DNA from: Nocardiopsis metallicus
Lineage (GTDB): Bacteria > Actinomycetota > Actinomycetes > Streptosporangiales > Streptosporangiaceae
Reading direction: 5' to 3'
DNA: 64,000 nt
NCBI RefSeq assembly: GCF_014201115.1
Contig: NZ_JACHDO010000001.1
Span: forward strand, 5,270,001 to 5,334,000
Below the pieces are notes generated by a model. It was not told the DNA's origin and ran no database searches. It was given only the letters and a program-made list of their open reading frames with translations. The position numbers and the translations under genes were made by a program. Positions 8,542-16,822 of this stretch are shown one piece after another. How positions within the stretch are numbered: the first letter of the stretch is position 1; every line of letters starts with the position of its first letter.

Positions 8542-9642
8542 CGATAACCCTGGATACAGTCGCAGTGATACTGGCAGAGATCTCGGTTCCTCCTTGAATA
8601 TTGGTGTTAGCGGAAGACAGAAGAACATCGAGTTCTTTCAGAGGGGTAGTCCCGTACGGGAGCATGGAATCAGGAGGGCCTCCTGCAGCTTCCACAATAT
8701 CTTCAGGGAGGTAGTCCATGCCTCCCCCGATAGACTCATCTGAAAGAAGTAGTGTTGAATTTGCCACCTGTCTTTCTATCTCGAACATTAGTTTGTCATC
8801 GATATGGTCACTCGACCTCATTTCAACCATGAAATCAAGAAGCCTTGGAGGTTCCCCGCTTGCCGCCCCTAGGCCATTGACAAAGTTATCGAAAAATTCG
8901 AGCTCGCTTTCACTAAGTTCTTTCCCCCCCCTCTTGGGCTTTTTGTGCACGCGAGACCATTGTCGCAACAATCGCCAACACACCTTCGTTTCCTTCCAAC
9001 TGATCCAAATGGAAATCTTCTCCATTGAGAACAGCTTCGGCGATGTAATCAGCAGCCTCGCTTCCAGCATCCCCGTCAATTACCAGATAATCAATATCTT
9101 CGGTAACATAGTATCCGATATCGCCAATATATCCTCCCTCTGCAAGTTTCCTCAGTGTCTCAGGCGTTGGTCCTTTCTCTAGATCACTTGCTGTTTCCTG
9201 GCATTTTCCTTTCGAACTCTTCCCAGGCAAGTCCTGCCTCCGTGTTGTACAGGTTGGTAATATTGCTTGTTTCAGCAGCTATTTCTTTTGCGGTGGTTGC
9301 ATCTTCATAATTTGATTCATCATTGAGTGCTGCACTCAGCCTAATTTTAATATCTTCGATTTTGCCTTCATACCATTCTACATCTTCTATCGCTTTTCCA
9401 AGAATGCCGAAAGAATGAATGCAGGCAAGCATTGCATTTTCCCACGCCTCTCGATTGTTTCCTGCAACCTCTTTCAATCCTTGCCCGATCAGGCCATCAA
9501 AATGATTTGATGCTGGCTCCGTGATCGTGTAGTACTCATCCGATCTCCCACTGATGGACGCAAGCAGCACATCCCACTCTTCTTGACATTCTTTGAGTTC
9601 TCCGACATCCCACTCGCAAGGTGTATAGGAAAGCAAGGACAT
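8542..9642 (-). pseudogene. N-terminal half of a large ESX-substrate-like protein (two frameshifts)
   Basis: Three overlapping frames together encode one protein. The first 150 residues (start MSLLSYTPCEWDVGELKECQ) are a helical WXG/LXG-like region, ending at an extra A in an AAAA run near 9,200. The second frame (CQETASDLEKGPTPETLRKL...) ends at an extra G in a run of eight G near 8,926-8,933 (C on the plus strand). The third frame (GGKELSESELEFFDNF...) runs into the ISAs1 insertion. Removing one base at each run gives a continuous frame that joins in phase with 2,454-3,817. Both changes are in homopolymers, so sequencing error, slippage or true decay are all possible. It lies downstream of the 102-aa WXG100-like gene and eccD. 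Confidence 0.75.
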
Positions 9643-9689
9643 ATTACTCCTAAAATTCTAGCCTGTCCAATATCTTGCAGTCTAAAAGA

Positions 9690-9998
9690 TCAAATAGGAA
9701 CATTCACTCCATCGAACGTATCCACGGCCTGGTCCTCCGTACTCGAGATATCTTCTGCGGAAGACTGGATATTCCCAGAAATAATATCCGCCTGCTCTTT
9801 GATGGAATTCATATACTCAATATACTTGTTTCCAAAAGAATCCCAAGTATCTAGGCCAGGATCTTTGGACGTGGCACTCTTGCACCTCTCCTGGATATCC
9901 CTGAAATCCTCCGGAAGATCGTGAAGTTGAGCGGCTGCACTCTCTGACGAACGCCCAACACTGTGGGCTTCTTCTGGACGTGCGCTTACTTGAGACAT
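9690..9998 (-). CDS. WXG100-like small T7SS protein
   Basis: A 102-aa protein starting MSQVSARPEE. The ATG at 9998 is preceded by AAGGAGTG at the right distance, which decides this start over longer frames. It is predicted to be a helix-turn-helix hairpin: an N-terminal helix, a turn with TWDSFGNKY in place of a strict WXG, and a second helix with heptad spacing (ISGNIQSSAEDI). There is no signal peptide or membrane helix, as expected for ESX substrates or chaperone-like partners. It sits between eccD and the large substrate-like gene. The missing Gly in the WXG triad lowers certainty. Confidence 0.7.
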   Translation of the reverse strand: MSQVSARPEEAHSVGRSSESAAAQLHDLPEDFRDIQERCKSATSKDPGLDTWDSFGNKYIEYMNSIKEQADIISGNIQSSAEDISSTEDQAVDTFDGVNVPI

Positions 9999-10021
9999 TT
10001 CACTCCTTAAGAATTTATTTT

Positions 10022-11362
10022 CTAGATAGCCCCGGTACGGGCTGCCACGAAGTCGAAAAGGCCCATGGACCAAGCGAAGGCCGGGAACATCGCGATGACG
10101 ACGACGATCTCGGTCCAGTTGAGGATGCGACGCAGGGACGCCCTCGGGACGTCGGTGAGGCGGATGCTGCTCAGGATGCCGACCGTCACACACAGAAGCA
10201 ATACAGCGAGAGGCAACCAGGGGCCAAGAACTGGGTAGTGGCCGATTGTGGCCACCCCTGTCGCTCCGATTCCGATGACACTCGCAAGGCGCAGGGGCAG
10301 TACGTGGCGGATGCGGTCGAAGAGGCGGGACCTCAACAGCATGAGGGCCGAGAGCAGGCCGCACAGCAGCAGGTCAGGCAAACCCTGTGACAGGTAGGCG
10401 AGCAGGGCCAGCACGATGGCCATACTCACTCCTGCTCCGGTGACGACACCGAGCAAGAGGCGGTCGCTGGTACTGAAGGTGTCGTCAAAGCGGTCCGTGG
10501 CGACCTGCCCCGAGCGGCCGACCTCGTAGTCAAGGCCGGAAAGGCCACCCATGACCATCGCCGCACGGGGAAGCGCACCAACGCACAGGGCCAGGACGAG
10601 TGCCATGGAGCGGACGCCCTGGACGGGTTCGACGAAGATCCCGACAGCTACCAGCACTCCGGAGGCCAGAGCGAGCACACCGAGGCCGGCGATGTAGGCC
10701 AGACCCGTCTTGTCCAGTGCCCAACCGATGACCGCCACCAACAGCGCGCCCGAAAGCGCGAAGGCTGCCAGGACCAGCCAGTTCGCGGTGGTCAGCAGCT
10801 GGCCTGCCAGAAATGCAGTGACCGATCCCCATACACAGGCCGCGGAGAAGAGAATGTGTGCCACTGCGGGAAGAGGCCTGCGAGCGGCGTAGACCATGAC
10901 GGCCAACGAGAAGGCGGTACCCAGCGAGGCGATCGCTAGATGGCCGGAGGAAGGCCTCAACCACATCATGAGGGCGAGCATCAGCAGGGGCGCCACGGCC
11001 GCCGTGATCAGGCCGAAGGCGAGGGTAGACGTGGGGGTCCAGATCCACGATCCCTCGTCGACCTTGTCCTCCACCGCGCCCCGAACGTCATCCACGAACT
11101 CAGGGCGTCCGGGCGCGCTCTGCCGATTCAGCGTGAGCACGTCACCGTCGTAGATTCCCGCACCCTCCAGCGGTTCGTCGGCGTGGACGGGGTCACCGTC
11201 GATCGTGCTCAGAGTCCAAGCGCCCGGTTCGGTGCCCTCGTCCTCCGTCACGCAGACCTCGATGATCCGAGGCATCAGCGTCGCAACGGGAACTGTTCCG
11301 GGAAGGGCCAGGTCAGCCCACTTGCTGGGGCCGGTGACCGTGACCCGGCAGTATCCACTCAC
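10022..11362 (-). CDS. eccD: EccD, Type VII secretion membrane protein
   Basis: A 446-aa protein with an N-terminal ubiquitin-like (YukD-type) domain, about residues 5-85, followed by a linker and about eleven hydrophobic segments from residue 110 to the C-terminus. This is the EccD layout: EccD forms the membrane vestibule of the T7SS core with EccB, EccC and EccE. It is divergent from eccC, with about 150 bp between the start codons, where both promoters should lie. The downstream minus-strand genes (WXG100-like, large substrate-like, propeller lipoprotein) probably form an operon with it. Family assignment rests on the combination of the ubiquitin-like domain, helix number and neighbouring eccC. 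Confidence 0.9.
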   Translation of the reverse strand: MSGYCRVTVTGPSKWADLALPGTVPVATLMPRIIEVCVTEDEGTEPGAWTLSTIDGDPVHADEPLEGAGIYDGDVLTLNRQSAPGRPEFVDDVRGAVEDKVDEGSWIWTPTSTLAFGLITAAVAPLLMLALMMWLRPSSGHLAIASLGTAFSLAVMVYAARRPLPAVAHILFSAACVWGSVTAFLAGQLLTTANWLVLAAFALSGALLVAVIGWALDKTGLAYIAGLGVLALASGVLVAVGIFVEPVQGVRSMALVLALCVGALPRAAMVMGGLSGLDYEVGRSGQVATDRFDDTFSTSDRLLLGVVTGAGVSMAIVLALLAYLSQGLPDLLLCGLLSALMLLRSRLFDRIRHVLPLRLASVIGIGATGVATIGHYPVLGPWLPLAVLLLCVTVGILSSIRLTDVPRASLRRILNWTEIVVVIAMFPAFAWSMGLFDFVAARTGAI

Positions 11363-11583
11363 ACCAAGGGTTCCTTTGTTCTCGACCTGGGGGCTGGGGG
11401 TGCCCCAGGGGTGGGGCTGTCGTGAATGGGATGATTCACGGTGTTCGCGAGATTATCCTCAGGGTAGTCACCCAGACACCCAGCCCCCAAAGGTGGACGG
11501 AAGAGAGAAAACTGTGGCGACCAGACCGGTCCCCCGGCCAGCCCGCAGCACTCCCCCCCTCTCCTGGGGAGAACCCCCTGGTC

Positions 11584-14500
11584 ATGGCGACGCCTCCGCA
11601 GATGCCGGAGAACCCCCCTGCTGGCAGCTCCGGGGCGATGATCATCATGCCGATCATCACCGGCTCGGGTTCCCTTCTGATGTCCATCACCATGGGCCAC
11701 CGGCCGATCATGGCCGTCGCGGGCGTGATGATCATGGCGGCCAGCGTCATCATCGGCATCATCATGTTCATGGCGCAGTACAACGGACCGCGCAAACGCA
11801 TCCGTGAGCAGCGCGAGCGCTACGTCGACTACCTGGACCAACTCCGCGAGATCATCCGGGACGTCGCCTCGACACAACGCGTGGACAACGCCTTCCGTCA
11901 TCCGGACCCGAAGTTCCTCATCGACCCCGCACGCTCACGTCTGCGCAGGTGGGAGAGGCGACAAAGCGATCCGGACTTCCTGGACCTCCGCGCTGGTTCG
12001 GGTATCCGCCCTCTTGCCCGCCGACTCAAGCTCAAAGTCGACACGTCGAACCCGCTGATCGTCTACGACCCGGTCTGTCAGGGCTCCGCCGAACAGCTCA
12101 TCGACTTGTACGCCAACGTCCCCGAGATGCCGCTGGTCATCCCCCTCCGTGAACACGGGGTCGTCTCGATCGTGGGAGACCGTACGGCGGGACGTGGACT
12201 AGTCCGGTCCCTGGTCGCCCAGATGGCGACCTTCCACTCACCGCACGATCTTCGTGTGGGGGTGGTCCGGGACAAGAAGCTGCAAAAACACTGGGAGTGG
12301 CTCAAGTGGCTGCCCCACAACACCTTCGAGGACCAAAAGGACGGGCCGCTCCCCGCCCGCCTCATCACCGGCAACACCATGCAGATGGGTGAGCTGCTGG
12401 CCGAGGAGATCGAGTCACGCACGGTGGATCTCCAGCGACGCAGGGGCGCACCCCCAGGTCCGGGGACCAGGCGACTCGTGATCATCCTGGACGGTGAACA
12501 CCAGTCGACCCTCTCCGGCCTCCAGGCAGAGCCTCCGGTCAATTCCCTGGCTGACATCGGAATCCACGTGATCGCTCTGGTGAGCGATCACCGCGAGGAG
12601 CCCGAAGCCGTCGACCTGCGCCTGCGAGTCGACGCGGACGGTCATCTCACCGAGGACAGCGGTCCGGTCCCCTCTGGAGAGTCCGAACACGTTCCGTTGG
12701 AGGGTAAGGCGGACAGTTCCAGCATCGCGCACCTGACCACGTTGTCCCGAAGCCTGGCACCGTACGGCATCGCCACGGCTGACGAGGACGACGCCATGCA
12801 CTCGACAGTGGGTCTGCCCGAGATCCTGGGTGTGCCCGACGTAGCAGAGCTGGACACCCGGAAGTCCTGGAAGACCCGGAGCACCGGCGACTACCTCCGA
12901 GTTCCCATCGGTGTGGGCCCTCACGGCAACGTGGTCCTGCTGGATCTCAAGGAATCAGCGTTCGGTGGTATGGGACCGCACGGTCTCGTGGTCGGTGCCA
13001 CTGGTTCGGGTAAGTCCGAGATGTTGCGGACCCTGCTCGCCTCGCTGGTGATCAACCATCCGCCTGAACAGCTCTCCCTGCTGCTGGTGGACTTCAAGGG
13101 TGGCGCGACCTTCGCCGACACTGACCGGCTGCCGCACAGTTCCGGCCTGATCACCAACCTCGCCGACGACGACTCCCTTGTCATGCGGTTCCGCGAGGCC
13201 ACCTATGGCGAGCTGACTCGGCGCCAGCAGGTGCTCAAGGCGGCGGGCAACCTGCCCAACCTGCATGCCTACGAGGAAGAGCGAAGCAGGAACCCGGAGC
13301 TGGAGCCGCTCCCGCACCTGCTCATCATCATCGACGAGTTCTCCGAACTGCTCACAGCACACCCCGACTTCGCGGAGCTGTTCGTGGCCATCGGCCGGAT
13401 CGGTCGTTCCATCGGTGTGCACCTGCTGCTTGCCACTCAGCGACTGGATTCCGGCAAGCTCAAGGGCTTGGAGTCGCATCTGTCCTACCGGATCGGTCTG
13501 CGAACCTTCTCTGAAGCTGAGAGCCGCGAGGCTATCGGCGTCGGCGATGCCTATCACCTGCCGCCCGAGCCCGGTTCCGGTTATCTGAAAGTGGACACCT
13601 CGGTGTTCGAACGGTTCAAGGCCGCCATGGTGTCCCAGCAGTATGTACCGCCCGTCGAGGATGACGAATCGGAGCAGGAAGCCCCCATGCTGCCCCTTCT
13701 CTCCTTCAATGGACTGGACAAGGCGATGGGAACCAATGCGCTCGTCCAATCCCTAGTCGGTTCACTCAGTAAGGGCGAGGACAGCAAGCCCGAAGACAAA
13801 CAGGTGTCAAACCGCACCACGCTCCAGGTGACCATCGACCAGATCATCGCCTCGGGAGCCGAACGCGTGCGGCCAGTCTGGCTACCTCCCCTTCCTGAGG
13901 CGCTCACTCTGGACACGGTCCTGGAGTACCTGGGCGAAAGGGAAGACCTGGAAGGCGAGGGAGTACCTCCGGACCCCTCAGAGGCGAGGGCTGTCTTCGG
14001 TCTCATGGACATCCCACGGGACCAGCAAGTCGTTCCCGCAGAACTTGACTTCACCGGTGGTGAAGGAAACGTCGTGTTCCTCGGCGGGCCGCAGTCCGGC
14101 AAGTCGACCCTGTTCAGGACCATGATCGCGAGCCTGGCCTGGCGTTATCCCCCCGGCCGGGTCGCAGTGTACGCAATCGACTTCGGCGGTGGTGCGCTCC
14201 AGGCCATGGAGGATTTGCCGCACGTGGCCGGTGTGGCCGGACGGGCTGACCCTGAGCGGGTACAGCGCATCCTGGTCGATGTCAGGACCCAGCTCGAACG
14301 ACGGCAGCGCATCTTCCGCAAGTACAAGCTGGACTCTCCCGCAGCCCTGCGTCAGGCCCGCGCCGAGGGAAAGATACCCAGCAGTGTCGTCGGGGATCTG
14401 TTCCTCATGGTCGATGGCTGGTCCTCCGTTCGGGATGTCTTCGACGAGGCCGACGATCTCGTGATGGACATCGCCACACGTGGGCCGTCCCTCGGAGTGC

Positions 14501-15552
14501 ACACGATCCTCAGCGGTGCGGCCAACTCCCAGATCCGCTCACGCCTCCAGGCGCTCTTCGGCGGCCGCCTAGAGCTGCGTCTGAGCGACCCCATGGACTC
14601 CGGTATCGGTCGAAAGCCCGCCGACTCCATCCCCAAGGACCGGCCGGGACGTGGTATCGATGCGGAGGAACGGCAGTTCCACGTCGCTCTGCCCCGCGTG
14701 GACGGCATCGCCGACAGCGAGAGCGTCACCGACGGCATCCAGGACCTGATCAAGAGGGTGAAGGACCGCTGGCCGCAGGAAGCGGTGCAAGGGGTCAAGA
14801 CCCTCCCGGAGAAGGTCGACCTCGCCACGGTCATCAAGGGGCACAAGATGACGCGCAGGCGCAACGAGCTTGTTCTGGGACTGGCCGAAAGCACACTCGC
14901 CCCTGCACACACCGACCTGGCGAAAGAGCCACACCTCCTCGTCTTCGGCGATCCACAGTCAGGGAAGAGCGCGTTCCTCCGAGGATTGGTGAAGCAGATC
15001 ATCCAGCGCCCCGCGGAAGAGGTCGGGGTGATCATGGTGGACTTCCGACGCAGCCACCTGGAGCTGGTCCCCGAGGATCACCTGCTCGCGTACTGCACGA
15101 ATCTGGAGCAGACAGCGAAAGTCGCCAAGCAGTTGGCCGGTTCGCTACACGAACGCCTCCCCGGACCAGATGTGACGCCCCGCCAGCTTCGCCAGCGCAG
15201 CTGGTGGAAGGGGCTGGACCTGTACATCGTGGTGGACGACACGGACATGCTCGGCACCCGGAGCAGCCCCCTGGCTCCGCTGGTTCCCTACATCGCGCAG
15301 GGCTCGGACCTGGGGTTGCACCTCATCATGGCCAGGCGCACGGGTGGTGCGGCCCGAGCCATGTACGAGGCCACATTCCAAGCGATGACCGACATGGGCA
15401 CACCTGGCGTGCTGTTCTCTGGTGACCGAAGGGAAGGCCGTATTGCCAACGGTGTGTTCTCTAGAGAACTCCCGTCAGGGCGCGCACAATTGGCGTTGCG
15501 TGGACGTCGCCCGGAACTTCTCCAGACCGGGTGGAGTGATCCGCCAGCATGA
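11584..15552 (+). CDS. eccC: EccC, three-domain FtsK/SpoIIIE-type T7SS ATPase
   Basis: About 1,322 aa from the ATG at 11584. Two N-terminal membrane helices (MIIMPIITGSG and the AVAGVMIMAAS stretch) precede a DUF-type stalk and three ATPase domains. Domain 1 has Walker A GATGSGKSE and a full Walker B LLIIIDEFSEL. Domain 2 has GGPQSGKST with a weaker Walker B, and domain 3 has GDPQSGKSA with IVVDDTD. This is the usual EccC pattern, in which domain 1 drives transport and domains 2-3 bind substrates. A more convincing N-terminus starts at GTG 11514 (VATRPVPRPARS, after GGAAG) in another frame and would join this frame if the run of seven C at 11553-11559 had six. The frame is also open back to 11422. 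Confidence 0.93.
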   Translation: MATPPQMPENPPAGSSGAMIIMPIITGSGSLLMSITMGHRPIMAVAGVMIMAASVIIGIIMFMAQYNGPRKRIREQRERYVDYLDQLREIIRDVASTQRVDNAFRHPDPKFLIDPARSRLRRWERRQSDPDFLDLRAGSGIRPLARRLKLKVDTSNPLIVYDPVCQGSAEQLIDLYANVPEMPLVIPLREHGVVSIVGDRTAGRGLVRSLVAQMATFHSPHDLRVGVVRDKKLQKHWEWLKWLPHNTFEDQKDGPLPARLITGNTMQMGELLAEEIESRTVDLQRRRGAPPGPGTRRLVIILDGEHQSTLSGLQAEPPVNSLADIGIHVIALVSDHREEPEAVDLRLRVDADGHLTEDSGPVPSGESEHVPLEGKADSSSIAHLTTLSRSLAPYGIATADEDDAMHSTVGLPEILGVPDVAELDTRKSWKTRSTGDYLRVPIGVGPHGNVVLLDLKESAFGGMGPHGLVVGATGSGKSEMLRTLLASLVINHPPEQLSLLLVDFKGGATFADTDRLPHSSGLITNLADDDSLVMRFREATYGELTRRQQVLKAAGNLPNLHAYEEERSRNPELEPLPHLLIIIDEFSELLTAHPDFAELFVAIGRIGRSIGVHLLLATQRLDSGKLKGLESHLSYRIGLRTFSEAESREAIGVGDAYHLPPEPGSGYLKVDTSVFERFKAAMVSQQYVPPVEDDESEQEAPMLPLLSFNGLDKAMGTNALVQSLVGSLSKGEDSKPEDKQVSNRTTLQVTIDQIIASGAERVRPVWLPPLPEALTLDTVLEYLGEREDLEGEGVPPDPSEARAVFGLMDIPRDQQVVPAELDFTGGEGNVVFLGGPQSGKSTLFRTMIASLAWRYPPGRVAVYAIDFGGGALQAMEDLPHVAGVAGRADPERVQRILVDVRTQLERRQRIFRKYKLDSPAALRQARAEGKIPSSVVGDLFLMVDGWSSVRDVFDEADDLVMDIATRGPSLGVHTILSGAANSQIRSRLQALFGGRLELRLSDPMDSGIGRKPADSIPKDRPGRGIDAEERQFHVALPRVDGIADSESVTDGIQDLIKRVKDRWPQEAVQGVKTLPEKVDLATVIKGHKMTRRRNELVLGLAESTLAPAHTDLAKEPHLLVFGDPQSGKSAFLRGLVKQIIQRPAEEVGVIMVDFRRSHLELVPEDHLLAYCTNLEQTAKVAKQLAGSLHERLPGPDVTPRQLRQRSWWKGLDLYIVVDDTDMLGTRSSPLAPLVPYIAQGSDLGLHLIMARRTGGAARAMYEATFQAMTDMGTPGVLFSGDRREGRIANGVFSRELPSGRAQLALRGRRPELLQTGWSDPPA

Positions 15553-15749
15553 TTTCCATAACGCTTGACAGCGTTGAACCAGCAGGCAATCCATCACCCC
15601 GAAATAGATCACTAAATAAATATCCCCCATTGACTCCGACTAGACGACGCACTATTCTCACCACCGAGGAGTGGATTCAGACACCTTCACCTCAGTAACA
15701 TTTTTAATCACCAACCCACAGTCTCGAAACTTAGAACGAAAGGGAAGAC

Positions 15750-16091
15750 GTGAGCGGCAACAACCTTAACCTTCAGGAATCCAGTGCTTTCGGCGAAAAC
15801 AGCCAGGCGACGATGGACAATTCCGACGAGATGAGCAACGCAGTGCGGATTCTCATTTCTGAGATAGAAACGCTCTCCAGGGCCATCGATGGACCCGTGG
15901 GAGACAAACTAAAGAACGGCATTGAAGGCCTGACAAATTGCTTCAACGACCTTCTAGGTTGGTGCATCCGAAATGGCATGAACATGTCGGACGCACACCA
16001 GCTCCTTGGGCAGACAGAGCATGACTCCATGGAAATCCTAGATAAAGAGACAAGCAAAACAGACGCCCTCACCCGAAGCGTTAACGCCTAA
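15750..16091 (+). CDS. Small WXG100-type protein (ESX substrate candidate 1)
   Basis: A 113-aa protein with GTG start and GGGAAG upstream. It is predicted as two amphipathic helices (about residues 20-50 and 60-105) joined by a short GPVGDKLKNG region, without signal peptide or membrane segment. The typical WXG turn is missing; the only Trp lies in the LLGWCIRNGMN segment. Position immediately upstream of the clear WXG100 gene at 16109, with an 18-bp gap, and downstream of eccC suggests a heterodimer pair like EsxB/EsxA. The assignment depends strongly on context. Confidence 0.65.
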   Translation: MSGNNLNLQESSAFGENSQATMDNSDEMSNAVRILISEIETLSRAIDGPVGDKLKNGIEGLTNCFNDLLGWCIRNGMNMSDAHQLLGQTEHDSMEILDKETSKTDALTRSVNA

Positions 16092-16108
16092 TCCAAAAAG
16101 GAGAGAAC

Positions 16109-16405
16109 ATGGCCTCCGACAGGCACTTCAGCCACACCGGGGAAATGCAGAATGTCTCGGACGACCTCACAAATATTCGAGACCGATTTGAGCAGATCAT
16201 GGGAGCCCTAGAGGCGACCGCCGCGAACACCCACAGCGTATGGGAGGGCGCGGGCGAAGAGAACGCCAAAACCAAAACTGAAGAATTCAACGAAGAATTC
16301 AATAATGTACAGGAAGCCTTCAGAGGCATGATTGGGGCGAACGACGAAGTGACTGCACAAATGGTCAACATGCACGCCCGACTCAACAAGACATTCGAGA
16401 TGTAA
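16109..16405 (+). CDS. WXG100-family protein (EsxA/ESAT-6 type)
   Basis: A 98-aa protein starting MASDRHFSHTGEMQ with an AGGAGAG ribosome site. Residues about 46-48 read WEG, the WXG motif in the turn between two helices, and the second helix has heptad-spaced hydrophobics ending near ARLNKTF. There is no signal peptide; WXG100 proteins leave the cell through EccC-driven T7SS. It is paired with the gene at 15750 and followed 9 bp later by the one-helix membrane protein. A classical C-terminal YxxxD/E is not obvious, so that signal may be in the partner. Confidence 0.85.
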   Translation: MASDRHFSHTGEMQNVSDDLTNIRDRFEQIMGALEATAANTHSVWEGAGEENAKTKTEEFNEEFNNVQEAFRGMIGANDEVTAQMVNMHARLNKTFEM

Positions 16406-16414
16406 ACTCACCCG

Positions 16415-16771
16415 ATGTCCACCATCACCCCTTCTCCTACCCCGGCCGATCCCGATCCGCAGCTTCCCGAGGCGTTCCACTACACCCCTGACGAGGAGAA
16501 GTACGTCCTCCAGGCGGACGCCCTGCGACACCGGCAGCTGAGGTCGGCTCTTCTCTACGGCTCCAGTCGTTACTGGCGTCGCAGGCAGCGGGTATGGCCA
16601 GCGGTGATCGGTGGTCTCATCCTCACTGCCTTGGTCTGCGGGGTCATCGCCCTCATCGGTGCCTTCGGTCGACAGCAGGACCTCAACGAGGAACGCGGGA
16701 TCGGGCAGTTCAGACAACCTCCGCCCCAGAGTTCCGTCGTTGAGGCTCCGCTGCTGCCGGATCTCTCCTGA
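16415..16771 (+). CDS. One-helix membrane protein of the T7SS locus
   Basis: A 118-aa protein with a Pro-rich N-terminus, a basic cytoplasmic stretch (RYWRRRQRVW), a single transmembrane helix at about residues 63-85 (VIGGLILTALVCGVIALIGA) and a short outer tail. It is in the same operon as the WXG100 genes and the following kinase-like gene. I do not recognise a named family. It is far too short to be EccB, although a single helix with an outer tail is reminiscent of that protein's anchor. Function unknown. Confidence 0.6.
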   Translation: MSTITPSPTPADPDPQLPEAFHYTPDEEKYVLQADALRHRQLRSALLYGSSRYWRRRQRVWPAVIGGLILTALVCGVIALIGAFGRQQDLNEERGIGQFRQPPPQSSVVEAPLLPDLS

Positions 16772-16822
16772 TGCCCTGACCTTGCCTCTTATCTCCCACC
16801 ACGAACAGGGGGTCGATCTCTC

